Below are positions 52,311-61,103 of a DNA stretch of 64,000 nt, one piece after another; positions within the stretch are counted from its first letter, which is position 1, and every line of letters begins with the position of its first letter. The position numbers and the translations under genes are program-made. The stretch covers positions 310,001 to 374,000 of the forward strand of contig CALFMP010000049.1 of assembly GCA_937879965.1 (NCBI GenBank). The letters are read 5' to 3'. Source of the DNA: QKMZ01 sp012965515 (GTDB lineage: Bacteria; Cyanobacteriota; Vampirovibrionia; Obscuribacterales; Obscuribacteraceae). Under the pieces are notes generated by a model. It saw only the letters and a list, made by a program, of their open reading frames with translations, did not search any database and was not told the origin of the DNA.

Positions 52311-52922
52311 TCAGAACACGCGCTCGTAACCGGCTTGGGAAACCAGTCGACGAGTGCAGTGCAGGTCGGGATCGAGAGAGAAGGTGAGCGTCTCTTCGAC
52401 AGCGCTCTTGCCGAACCAGATGTACTTCTTCTCGCTGCGCTTGGCAGTGACAGTTTCGCCGCGGCTCAGCGAGACGAGGATGACCTCTTCTTCGCCTTGC
52501 AGCGCCTTGTAGTTCTGGTGTCCGCGCTCGACGACTGCAAAGCCGTTAGGCACGTCGAAGGCGACGGCGCCGTACTGACCGCTGCTGACGTCAATCAGCA
52601 GGAGGACGTTGTGGTCGTCGGGGTCAGCCGGAATCAGCTCCATATCGCCGGAGCGATTGATGTGCACTGCAGCGCGATTGATACGCATCTGCAAGCCGCG
52701 GTCATCGGCAGCTTCGACCGCATCGGACGTTACCAGCGCCGCCGAAACCGGCACGCGCTTGTCGCCGACCTGAACGTAATACTTGTCTTCATCGAGCCGG
52801 GCGATGATGCCCAGCTGCGGTTTTGGATAGGCGTCAAAGACGACTTCCACGGCGTAGGGACCATGCATCGACGCGTGGGTCGTGATGATTCCTCGCCTTG
52901 CGATGATCGAATAACAGATCAT
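52311..52922 (-). CDS. Hypothetical soluble protein
   Basis: 203 residues with strands throughout (GPYAVEVVFDAYPKPQLGII, KYYVQVGDKRVPVS, HNVLLLIDVSSG) and two Cys. It may have an OB- or SH3-like fold; I cannot name a family. GAGGG lies before ATG 52922. It lies 256 bases downstream of the nucleoside transporter on the same strand, probably a separate unit in the same cluster. Confidence 0.65.
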   Translation of the reverse strand: MICYSIIARRGIITTHASMHGPYAVEVVFDAYPKPQLGIIARLDEDKYYVQVGDKRVPVSAALVTSDAVEAADDRGLQMRINRAAVHINRSGDMELIPADPDDHNVLLLIDVSSGQYGAVAFDVPNGFAVVERGHQNYKALQGEEEVILVSLSRGETVTAKRSEKKYIWFGKSAVEETLTFSLDPDLHCTRRLVSQAGYERVF

Positions 52923-53178
52923 AGTGAGGCCCTCTTGTTGAGGTTTGGCGCTTGCCAGCGGGTTTGGACCGCTTCAAGCACGGGAAAGTGAACGCGATGC
53001 GTCCGACTTTTGACAGCATCTGCGCAACCGGACACCTTCATCGCTGAAGATGTCCGGCGCGCACGCACAAACCGAACCGCCCTTGCGGGTAGGCTCGGCG
53101 GATGCGAAGAAACGAACAATCGAGTTTGCACTTTACTGCAAACCAGTTGGCCGTTCCCGTGCTGTTGCCGTCAGTTCG

Positions 53179-54381
53179 CTACATGAACAACCCGGCCAGA
53201 GCCGCAGTCAGCCAGCTTGCCAGCGTCGCTGCGATCAGTGCCTTGAAGCCCATGCGCGCGATGTCGCCCTTGCGTTCGGGAGCCATCGCGGTGAGACCGC
53301 CGATGTTGATGGCGATGGATGCCAGGTTCGCGAAGCCGCAGAGCGCGACCGTCGTGATCATCAGCGTACGCGCAGACAGCGCCTCGGCGCCCTTCTGCAT
53401 GGCAGTGAGGTCGACGTAAGCGATGAACTCGTTGAGGATGGTCTTCGTGCCGAGCAAGGGACCGACGCGGACTGCTTCGTCCCACGGGATGCCGAGGATA
53501 TAGGCGACCGGCGTGAATGCCCAGCCGACCATTTCCTGCAGCGTCCAGGGCGAGCCCAGACCGACGAGGATCTTGTTGAAGAGAACAACCGCAGCGATGA
53601 AGGCAATCAGCATCACCATCACGTTTTTGGCAACGTCATAGCCCTGGCGAGCGCCATCTGCCAGTGCGTCGATGAAGTTCACCGACGTGCGCTCGTCTGC
53701 CAACTCCACTTCGCGCGTGAGCGCGCTGGGGTCCGTTTCCGGAACCATGATCTTCGCGATGACGAGCGCCGAAGGCGCAGTCATGAACGAAGCCATGAGC
53801 AGGTAGGTCGGGTCGACGCCCAGGCTGACGTAGGCGACAAGCGCCGAGCCGGAGATGGTCGCCATGGCGCAAGCCATGATGCCCAAGAGCTCGGATTGAG
53901 TCACCGTTTTGATATACCGTGAGATGAGCAGCTGCGATTCCACCTGACCGAGAAAGACCTCGGCGCCGGCGGAAAGTGCTTCTGCACCGCTGATGCGCAT
54001 CGATTTGCGCAGCGCCCAACCGAGCCCCTTCACGATCTTCTGCAGGATGCCGAAGTGGTAGAGCAGGTTGGTGAGCGCGCCCACGAAGATAATGGAACCA
54101 CCGATGACGAGCGCGAAGATGAACTTCGACTTCGCGAGTTCTTCACCGGCAACGAATGCGACACCATCTTTGGCGGAATCCAGAAGGCTCTGGACGCCGT
54201 TTCCGAGGGAGTCGAAGATGCCTCTGACGAAGGGCACCTTCAAGATCAGGAAGGCGAAGACGACCTGGATGGCGATGCCGGTCACGACCAGACGCCAGTT
54301 GATGTGGCGACGGTTGTTCGACAGCAGCACGCACAGACCCAGGATGAGTCCGATGCCTAGTAATCCAATCAGTTTCTCCAT
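53179..54381 (-). CDS. NupC-type concentrative nucleoside transporter
   Basis: 400 residues of the CNT family: eight hydrophobic helices, re-entrant-loop motif GGSIIFVGALTNLLYHFG, GQVESQLLISRYI, and the conserved C-terminal block with NEFIAYVDL and RTLMITTVALCGFANLASIAI. It takes up nucleosides with protons or sodium across the inner membrane. GGAG before ATG 54381. A hairpin GGGAG/CTCCC (54395-54411) lies in its leader. A ribokinase gene at 23128 could serve the same use of nucleosides. Confidence 0.93.
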   Translation of the reverse strand: MEKLIGLLGIGLILGLCVLLSNNRRHINWRLVVTGIAIQVVFAFLILKVPFVRGIFDSLGNGVQSLLDSAKDGVAFVAGEELAKSKFIFALVIGGSIIFVGALTNLLYHFGILQKIVKGLGWALRKSMRISGAEALSAGAEVFLGQVESQLLISRYIKTVTQSELLGIMACAMATISGSALVAYVSLGVDPTYLLMASFMTAPSALVIAKIMVPETDPSALTREVELADERTSVNFIDALADGARQGYDVAKNVMVMLIAFIAAVVLFNKILVGLGSPWTLQEMVGWAFTPVAYILGIPWDEAVRVGPLLGTKTILNEFIAYVDLTAMQKGAEALSARTLMITTVALCGFANLASIAINIGGLTAMAPERKGDIARMGFKALIAATLASWLTAALAGLFM

Positions 54382-55038
54382 ACGTAGACTCCTAGAGGGA
54401 GTTTTGAGCTCCCGTGGTTACATACGCCCGTGACTTTCGCAGTGCATTTGCGCTGCCATTGAGTCCGGACGCCGTTGTGAGAACAGAGACGCGAACCATT
54501 TCGCATCCCCGGAACTGTTCACCAAGCAGACAAGCAACCGTCCCTTCACTCCTGAAGTGAAGAACAAACACTGAAATGAACGTGTATTAGGCGTTCAGGG
54601 TTGTTGGAACAGTGGGTACTTGTGTGCAGAGAGTGGAAACAATAAATTCACCTTGAGCAGAGAAAGGCCCCTGGAAGCAAGCTTTATAACCAGTTCTCCG
54701 CTAAGTTCTTGGACGCAATAACTCGTCAAATGCTTATTAAATGGGCGACCTGAACCACGCTTAATTGGCGGTTAATTGCTAGCGCGCTGCCGCTAGGAGG
54801 TCTTGGCATCATTCGATAGCCCCGCGAACCTGCTAGCCTGGCGCCTTAAGCGGCTTTCAGGTTGTTGTCTTCTCTTGCCCCAAAAATCGCGCGGGTTGGG
54901 TAGAATTTGTACACGTTTAGTTCACCCAAAAAAGACAAGTTGCAAGAGAGATGTTTTGCTTTTGGCCGGGAACATCTATTTTGCGCGAGTGATGAACTGG
55001 CGTGTAATCTATTGGATACAGCCTATTCGAGGTTTCCG
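54382..55038. other. Divergent intergenic region
   Basis: About 650 bases between nupC and the leucine-rich-repeat gene. It contains the leader hairpin of nupC but no gene with a ribosome binding site. Frames at 54803-55038 run into the LRR gene and look non-coding. Confidence 0.4.
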
Positions 55039-56307
55039 ATGCCTGAGGCGAAGGCACCAGTTTCGAAAAACGAAAACCGCAAGGTGCTCCGTTTTCCTGC
55101 GGAGACTTCTTTCGGTCACCTTTACACGACTGACGAGCGAGGCGCAGAGGAGTTTTTCGCTGAGGCGGCCGGTGATGTTTCTGTACCTGCTGAAAAGGTT
55201 TTGGATTTGATGGTCAGCTGGACGGCCTCGGAAGATTTACGTCCACTAAAACAGCTCGCAGCTGACGATTTGCGTTCACTCAATTTCACCTGCACGCGAG
55301 TCAAGCAAACTGATTTGAACAACATATGCGGACTGACCGGCTTGAAACGGCTTCTCTTGGGCGGCACAGATATTGGCGATGAAGCGCTGCGGCATGTTGC
55401 CGAACTTTCCGATCTGGAAGAACTCGACCTTGGACATACCGAGGTGACGGACTTCGGGCTGCGCTATTTGCAAGGACTGCGGAATCTCAAAGTCTTGAAG
55501 TTGGCCGGAACCGCTGTCACCAAAAGTGGTATCAAAGTGATTGCCGGTATGAAGTCACTCGAAGTTTTGCATTTTGATGAAACTCGAGTAAATGACGATG
55601 CTCTCAAAGAATTGAAAGGGCTTTCCACACTGAAGGAATTGCGTCTGGACGGATGCCCGTTCGAAGGCAAAGCTTTTGAGTCTTTAGTAGGCTTGCCGAT
55701 CAAGAACTTGCATCTGGAAGACACCAGAGTCAACGACAAAACAGCTGCGAGCTTGAGTAAATTTCCCCTTCTAGAGAGACTTTGTCTTTCCAACACTAAA
55801 GTGGCCGGCAAAGACATGAAGTGGCTCGAATCTTTGAAGAAATTGGAAATGCTGTGTATATGCCGCTTGCCACTATCGGCTCCTGGTTTGGAATCGATCG
55901 GCAAACTGCCCTCTATCGATAGCCTCTGGATGGCAGACACTGGAGTTCGAGATGAGTTTCTCAAAGGATTGGAGCCACTTCACAGGCTTGAGCTCCTTTC
56001 TCTCAATGATACGAAAGTGGGTGATTATGGTGTTCTTTCCCTCGAAAAACTGCTTGGATTGAAAGCTCTTTGGCTGGTGGAAACCCGCGTTACTGACGCG
56101 GCAATACCTTCATTGAGGCGCTTGAGAAAGCTGGTTCGTCTCAATCTGTATCACACCAAGATTACCGATGCCGCAGTCGAGTTGCTTGCCGACATGGACA
56201 ATCTTGCCGAGTTGAATTTGGCTTGCACAAAAGTCAGCGATAAAGGTCTGGATGTCCTCAGAAAGGCGCTTCCTTACTGCCGTTTGATTACAACTCCATT
56301 TGCTTAG
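55039..56307 (+). CDS. Leucine-rich-repeat protein
   Basis: 422 residues. From about residue 105 there are about thirteen repeats of roughly 23-24 residues with the pattern L-xx-L-xx-L-xx-L-x-L-xx-T-x-V/I-x-D (for example LSDLEELDLGHTEVTDFGL, LKVLKLAGTAVTKSGI). This is the ribonuclease-inhibitor-like LRR form common in Planctomycetes and large free-living bacteria. No signal peptide or F-box is seen. GAGG stands before ATG 55039; a TTG at 54907 would add 44 poor residues. The surface probably binds protein partners. It is convergent with the next gene, 12 bases apart. Confidence 0.88.
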   Translation: MPEAKAPVSKNENRKVLRFPAETSFGHLYTTDERGAEEFFAEAAGDVSVPAEKVLDLMVSWTASEDLRPLKQLAADDLRSLNFTCTRVKQTDLNNICGLTGLKRLLLGGTDIGDEALRHVAELSDLEELDLGHTEVTDFGLRYLQGLRNLKVLKLAGTAVTKSGIKVIAGMKSLEVLHFDETRVNDDALKELKGLSTLKELRLDGCPFEGKAFESLVGLPIKNLHLEDTRVNDKTAASLSKFPLLERLCLSNTKVAGKDMKWLESLKKLEMLCICRLPLSAPGLESIGKLPSIDSLWMADTGVRDEFLKGLEPLHRLELLSLNDTKVGDYGVLSLEKLLGLKALWLVETRVTDAAIPSLRRLRKLVRLNLYHTKITDAAVELLADMDNLAELNLACTKVSDKGLDVLRKALPYCRLITTPFA

Positions 56308-56319
56308 ATTGAAGCTTTC

Positions 56320-56907
56320 TCAGTCGCCTACGCGCCGGCGAATTCCATTCCAAATTCCTTTCGCCTTATCTTTTATCTTATCGTCGATGCCTTCTTCCTC
56401 TTTTCGTGGTGCCGGACGGCGCACGGCTACTGGTGGAGAGATTTTGTATGTTTCGATATCGGCCTTATTTGCCCAATCTTTTCCGCGTCCTAATTGTGGT
56501 CCGAAGTCTCTTGCTGCTATCTGCAAGTTACGCAGTTCGTTGGTTGTGAGCGAAGTGGCGTGGTCTCTTCTGTAATTGAGGATTTCGTCTCTTGTGATTT
56601 TTCCATCTCGGGAGTGTGCCCGATTTGATCCGTCGATTGCATCGAAGTTTGCGACCAGTGTGCCAGCTATTTCCGCGCGTTCTCTAGTCGCTCTTATGCC
56701 GGCTTGCGTTTCGCGAACGGTTTGAGTAACCCCCTGCGTGACCTGGTCTTTGACTTGGTCTTTCACATGGTCGGCGCTTCGTTCGACGATCGATGCGGGA
56801 TTGCGCCGCTGTTGCGCGAGATGGTTGAGTTCCAAATGCCATTGAGGCGATGTATTTATTGCTTCGTCAGGCTGGGGGCGAAAGGCAAAACTTTCGTAGG
56901 TATTCAT
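56320..56907 (-). CDS. Hypothetical protein with EF-hand-like loop
   Basis: 195 residues, charged, with long helices (ADHVKDQVKDQVTQGVTQTVRETQAG) and a loop FDAIDGSN...RDGKITRDEIL (about 88-111) that resembles an EF-hand calcium site with an enlarged loop. The C-terminus is Lys/Arg/Glu-rich. AGAGGG before ATG 56907. No signal peptide. Calcium binding is possible but not shown. Confidence 0.6.
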   Translation of the reverse strand: MNTYESFAFRPQPDEAINTSPQWHLELNHLAQQRRNPASIVERSADHVKDQVKDQVTQGVTQTVRETQAGIRATRERAEIAGTLVANFDAIDGSNRAHSRDGKITRDEILNYRRDHATSLTTNELRNLQIAARDFGPQLGRGKDWANKADIETYKISPPVAVRRPAPRKEEEGIDDKIKDKAKGIWNGIRRRVGD

Positions 56908-57069
56908 TTTTTGTGCCCTCTTGATGGCTTAACAGGGTGAGCAATCAGCCTCGGGTTGGAGAAAAATCCAAAAGTGCTTTCGCCCAGCCTAGGTTTCCTA
57001 TTGCCAAAATAAGCAAAATGCTGGCGCAAGTTGTTACCAAAGAGTTATCGCGCGCCAGAGATATGCGCT

Positions 57070-58755
57070 TTAACGCCGGCTCTGTGCTTTTACTCTTTCA
57101 AGAGTGTAGTAAGCATTCAGCAGAGTTTGATCGGGATCGCCGATCTGATATAGAGTCCACTCGCCACGTTTGTCGATAAGTTTTCTGATCGGCGCGTGAC
57201 TGAGGAAATCAGCGTATTCGCTCTTGGCTATAACATAATGATCGCCTTTGTACGCAGTAGTTGCCGCTAAGTCGAAGAAAGTGCGAATTCGAGGAATTTC
57301 TTTGTGTGCGTAAAACGGTGCCGAGGGAGAAGTGTCGCCAACTTGGCTCAGCGTGCCTTTCTTTGACATGCCGGACTGCAAGATATTTGCGTAATCCAAT
57401 TGATGGAGTTCGTAAAATTCGACAAAAACAAAGGGAATGAGAATTGCAGTAACAAGCACGCAAACTGTGATCATCTGAGAAAGCGCAAACGCTCTGTGCT
57501 TGCTTAGCGCCGCGACAATAAACGCCAATGATGTGCCGATATAGGCAATCATTAGACCTTGAGCAAGCAAAAGTGCAGAACCCGTAGCTTCTATGGATTT
57601 TGGAAAAACAAAGATTGCTGTGATTGAGGCGACTGCTGCGGTTGCTCCGCCAATCATTGTTGCGAGGCGTTGTTTTGCACGCAAGGCTTCATTGATGCCT
57701 GCTGTAAGTATGAGACAGAGACTGGGAACCAGTGGCAGAATGTATGTAGGCAGCTTGCCCTTTAACAGTGAAAAACCGCCCAGAATAGTGATGCAGAAAG
57801 CGCCACAAAAGAGCAAAAACTTGATGCGCAGCGAGCCGCAGTGCCTTTTTTGCCACCATTTGCGCACGACTGGAACTGAGGCTGGCGCCAAAGCCGTGAA
57901 GGGAAAAACAGCAAGCGCGAGCAGCGGAAGGTAGAACCAGAAAGGCTGTTCGTGGTTAAGCACTAAGGTTCCGCTGGCTCTCTGCACATTTTGTACGATG
58001 AAAAAGTCGTACAAAACTCGCCCGTTGCTTACGATACCGGCGACGATGAACCAAGGCGCAGCTATTGCTAGAACCAGCAGCAGCCCTTTGGATACATTCA
58101 TTTTTTTGAATTGAGTGATTAACTCTCGAACAGAGACATTTGGAGTAGTGGCGAGAAAATAGAGCGAAAAAACTCCGATCACGATCAGAATTGAAATGGG
58201 ACCTTTTGTCAAAAATGCCAGCCCCAGCGCGCCCCAACCTACCCACGTTTCGCGACGGTTATTTGTCACCAGTCCTGAAAACAGCGAAAACAAGCCAAGA
58301 TTTACGAAGAGAGCTAAAGGCATATCTGTGAGTGAAACGCGCCCGAGAATTTGGAAAAGATAGCTGGAAAGCAGCATGAGGGCAGCGTAAAAGGCAGTCT
58401 TTCGCCCAAGAAATCGACTTGAGAATATAAAAGTAGTAATGCAGAGCGCAATTGCGCAAAGAGCGGCAGGCAGCCGTGAGGTGTATTCACTGACGCCAAA
58501 GAGAGCATATGAAAGCGCCACCAACCAATGATTCAGAATTGGTTTGTCGTTCCATGCCTGGTAATTGAGCGTAGGCGCAACGAAGTTGCCGGACTCCAGC
58601 ATCTCACGAGCTGTTTCGGCGAAAAACCCATCGCTGGGATCGATGATTTTGGTGATTCCCAGGGTCGGCAAAAAGATGAGCAGACCGAGACACAATAAGA
58701 TGGCTGAAAGAAGTGCGCGCTGCCGACTATCTTGCTGTTTTTCAGGACGCTTCAT
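57070..58755 (-). CDS. ArnT/PMT-like membrane glycosyltransferase
   Basis: 561 residues with 11-13 hydrophobic helices. The first periplasmic loop has IIDPSDGFFAETAREMLES and WNDKPILNHWLVALSYALFG, a pattern of the dolichyl-phosphate mannosyltransferase-like (GT39/GT83) family with the acidic residue needed for catalysis (family motif DE or EAR-like). The C-terminus has a soluble domain. It would move a sugar from a polyprenyl-phosphate to lipid, polymer or protein on the outer side of the membrane. No polyprenyl-sugar synthesis genes adjoin it. The ribosome binding site is weak. Confidence 0.88.
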   Translation of the reverse strand: MKRPEKQQDSRQRALLSAILLCLGLLIFLPTLGITKIIDPSDGFFAETAREMLESGNFVAPTLNYQAWNDKPILNHWLVALSYALFGVSEYTSRLPAALCAIALCITTFIFSSRFLGRKTAFYAALMLLSSYLFQILGRVSLTDMPLALFVNLGLFSLFSGLVTNNRRETWVGWGALGLAFLTKGPISILIVIGVFSLYFLATTPNVSVRELITQFKKMNVSKGLLLVLAIAAPWFIVAGIVSNGRVLYDFFIVQNVQRASGTLVLNHEQPFWFYLPLLALAVFPFTALAPASVPVVRKWWQKRHCGSLRIKFLLFCGAFCITILGGFSLLKGKLPTYILPLVPSLCLILTAGINEALRAKQRLATMIGGATAAVASITAIFVFPKSIEATGSALLLAQGLMIAYIGTSLAFIVAALSKHRAFALSQMITVCVLVTAILIPFVFVEFYELHQLDYANILQSGMSKKGTLSQVGDTSPSAPFYAHKEIPRIRTFFDLAATTAYKGDHYVIAKSEYADFLSHAPIRKLIDKRGEWTLYQIGDPDQTLLNAYYTLERVKAQSRR

Positions 58756-59043
58756 GCGAGTATTTCTGCGCGGTAGCTTACGGATCCGACGGACTTCGAA
58801 GATCGTAGTTTAATCACTTCGAAAGTGGGTGAAGGAAATCGCACCTTCTGTACGCCTAAAAGCTTGAAGGGTTTCTGAATGGCTACAATTGCCGTCTTTA
58901 AGTGATTGTCCTCCATTTTTTTAATGAGACATGGCAAGAGCGAACTGAGCTGATTTCTCTGCTCGAGCCGGAAAGGGAACTTACTAAGACCTATCCAGTC
59001 CAGATCCATGAACTAGAGGATTGAAACACCGGAGGTCCCAAAA

Positions 59044-59190
59044 ATGCTTTATACACTCATCACCATCTTACTTGCGGTCTGGCTGATTGGCTTGCTGAGC
59101 CATGTTGGCGGCAGCTTTATTCATGGATTACTCGTTCTTTGCGGAATCTTGTTTATCTTCCAAATGGCTACCGGCCGCGATGTCGCGTAG
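59044..59190 (+). CDS. lmo0937-family small membrane protein
   Basis: 48 residues, MLYTLITILLAVWLIGLLS, then a Gly/His turn (HVGGSFIH) and a second helix ending MATGRDVA. This is the known two-helix lmo0937/DUF5670 family, normally 45-55 residues, widespread in bacteria and of unknown function. GGAGG lies seven bases before the ATG. A GTAGGGGCG-type palindrome and a strong terminator follow. Confidence 0.85.
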   Translation: MLYTLITILLAVWLIGLLSHVGGSFIHGLLVLCGILFIFQMATGRDVA

Positions 59191-59210
59191 ATGTCGCTTG
59201 GAATGAACCG

Positions 59211-59234
59211 TGGGGGCGCATTGCATGCGCCCAC
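59211..59234 (+). repeat. GGGGCGCATTGC palindrome copy
   Basis: GGGGGCGCATTGCATGCGCC then CAC, matching the inverted form at 7730-7752 almost completely. Confidence 0.85.
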
Positions 59235-59276
59235 TTTTTTTCAGCTCGGGAAAGACTGCTGCTACTGAAAAATTCT

Positions 59277-59299
59277 GGGCGCCTGCAATGCGCCCCTAC
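59277..59299 (-). repeat. GTAGGGGCG palindrome copy
   Basis: In reverse complement it matches the 7730-7752 palindrome at 22 of 23 positions. It is inverted relative to 59211-59234, so the two could pair. Confidence 0.85.
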
Positions 59300-59310
59300 A
59301 CTGATTTTTG

Positions 59311-59348
59311 GCGACCTTGCAGAGTTGACGCAAGGTCGCTTATTTTTT
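59311..59348 (+). terminator. Terminator of the lmo0937-family gene
   Basis: Perfect 10-bp arms GCGACCTTGC and GCAAGGTCGC with a 9-base loop, followed by TTATTTTTTGG. Confidence 0.92.
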
Positions 59349-59756
59349 GGAAACATATTTCGCCCTAGATTAGTTACTAAAAACTTGATCTGGAAAAGCC
59401 CTTGTTTATTGGGCATTACTTCTTGATGCGAGTTTTCATAGGTAAAGGCAAAGAAAAATGTCGGGCGTTAAAGAATAAATTTGGCTAAGAGATCTAAATT
59501 CTCAGCCAGTAAAACATTCAAAACACTATCTAGTTGCTTGCCCTAGGCACTTCTTCGCGCGTAGGGTCGAATTCTATCTCTTCAAGATTTCCTTAGCCGA
59601 TACGAGTCACTGAAACTGTAATTCCATAGCACGTTCCACCGGAAATACGCGCCTTCTTGCGAAGTGTGTGTGCGGCCGCTTGTTCGTGATTGGTCTGTGC
59701 AGTTTGTGTCTCGGGGATCGGCATTTCGCACCCTCCGCCAAAAAGCGGGGGCGCAT

Positions 59757-59779
59757 GTCCGTTCGGCCTTCGGCCGGAC
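59757..59779 (+). repeat. Leader hairpin of the RNA ligase gene
   Basis: Arms GTCCG and CGGAC with inner GGCC/GGCC around TTCG, 12 bases before AAGGAA and the ATG at 59805. Confidence 0.65.
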
Positions 59780-59804
59780 CAGTGAAACACAAGGAATACA
59801 CGCA

Positions 59805-60941
59805 ATGACCACCAAAGAAGCTCTCAAGCAACTCAAGACTTTCGTCGCCCGTCTCGTCTCCGACCGCGTCTCCAATCCCAAGGACTGGAACGAGTGGAAG
59901 CGCATTCCGGCGAACGAAAAGTTCATGGCAAAGTGCCTCGGCTACAAGCGGGAAACGGGAATGCCTTCCGTGACCAGCTTGATTCGCCCGTTCTTCCACC
60001 GTGAGCTGCCGCTTGTCGGGCTCAACTACACCGAAGTCGCTCACGTCACGCTGCATGCTTTCGAGCACGGCTGGACGCCGGCGATTCGTCTCTGCCGCGG
60101 CGTCGTTTTCGATCGTCGTGGTACGCTCGTTGCCTTCCCCTTCCCCAAATTCTTCAACGTCGGCGAGCACGCCGAAACCAAGGACCTGCCCAAGGGTCCG
60201 TTCGAAGTGATGGTGAAGGAAGATGGGCATCTTGCCATTATCTTCCACTATCGCGGTCAGGTGATTGCCACCACCCGCGGTTCGTTCGAAAGCCGGTCTG
60301 CGAAGATCGCCAACGAGATCCTGGCTGAAAAGCAGGGTGAGTGGGCGGATTCGTTCCCCACGGGCATGACCGTCCTTGCCGAGTTCATCCATCCCGAGAC
60401 GCACGTCATCCTCGACTACGCCGGGAAGGTGGAATTCTGTCTGCTGGCTGCCTACAGCAAGCGGACGCTCAAGGACCTCGATTATGGCGACCTGACGAAA
60501 CTCGGCGAGCAGCTCGGTCTGCGCGTCGTGGAGCGTTGGCAGTGCTCCTCGATCGACGAGCTCAAGGCTTTCGTCAAGCGTCCGGAATTCGAGAACAAGG
60601 AAGGCTTCGTCGTGCGCTGGCCTGACCGTCGGGTCAAGTACAAGTGCGCTGGATACATCGGCAAGATGATCCAGGAGAAGCTCAATCCGCGTTACATCAT
60701 GCTCCGCGTGCTGGAAGGCAAGCTGGAAGAGAAGTTCGCCGACCTGCCTTTCGAGGTCAAGGATGACGCCGACAAGATCGTCGCCACCCTCATGGCGGTC
60801 ACCGACAAGCCGACCAAGAAGGAGCAGCTCGCCTATCTCTACGGGCTGGTTCCCGCGGAGGACTGCACGCAGTACCACAAGACTGTGTGTCAGAAATTCC
60901 GCAAGCATCTGGAGTCGAGCGGCCAAATCAAGGCCGCTTGA
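59805..60941 (+). CDS. T4 RNA ligase 1-like RNA ligase
   Basis: A 378-residue nucleotidyltransferase of the Rnl1 type. Before the nucleophile stands the family motif FPKFFNVGE (113-121). Motif I is VKEDGHLA with Lys138 as the site of AMP attachment. LAEFIHPETHVIL (motif III region), EGFVVRW (motif IV, 266-272) and VKYKCAGY (motif V, Lys278 and Lys280) follow. It should seal 5'-phosphate and 3'-hydroxyl RNA ends with ATP. T4 Rnl1 repairs tRNA cut by host anticodon nuclease with a Pnkp partner; no kinase-phosphatase is fused or adjacent. AAGGAA lies before the ATG. First gene of a cluster with an EEP-fold nuclease. Confidence 0.92.
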   Translation: MTTKEALKQLKTFVARLVSDRVSNPKDWNEWKRIPANEKFMAKCLGYKRETGMPSVTSLIRPFFHRELPLVGLNYTEVAHVTLHAFEHGWTPAIRLCRGVVFDRRGTLVAFPFPKFFNVGEHAETKDLPKGPFEVMVKEDGHLAIIFHYRGQVIATTRGSFESRSAKIANEILAEKQGEWADSFPTGMTVLAEFIHPETHVILDYAGKVEFCLLAAYSKRTLKDLDYGDLTKLGEQLGLRVVERWQCSSIDELKAFVKRPEFENKEGFVVRWPDRRVKYKCAGYIGKMIQEKLNPRYIMLRVLEGKLEEKFADLPFEVKDDADKIVATLMAVTDKPTKKEQLAYLYGLVPAEDCTQYHKTVCQKFRKHLESSGQIKAA

Positions 60942-60952
60942 TTCTTCGCTTT

Positions 60953-61087
60953 GCAGGGAGCCCAGGCGACCCTGCCGGACGACGCTAGTCGTCCAAATGA
61001 ATCGTCAAAGGAAGGCGCGCAAGCGCCTTTCTCATCTTCGGTACGGGCTCGCACGCAAGTGCTCCCTAGCCGGACCGCTCGCGGTCC
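60953..61087 (+). repeat. Run of four intercistronic hairpins
   Basis: GCAGGG/CCCTGC (60953-60975), GGACGAC/GTCGTCC (60977-60994), AAGGCGC/GCGCCTT with GCAA loop (61012-61029) and GGACCGC/GCGGTCC (61072-61087), all perfect. AAGGAG of the next gene starts four bases after the last. None has a T-run. Confidence 0.8.
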
Positions 61088-61103
61088 TAGAAGGAGAAAG
61101 TCA

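Larger units (their letters stand above)
59191..59804. other. Intergenic region with repeats and terminator
   Basis: About 610 bases with two GTAGGGGCG-type palindromes (59211-59234, 59277-59299), a terminator (59311-59348) and, further on, the leader hairpin of the RNA ligase gene. No gene. Confidence 0.6.
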
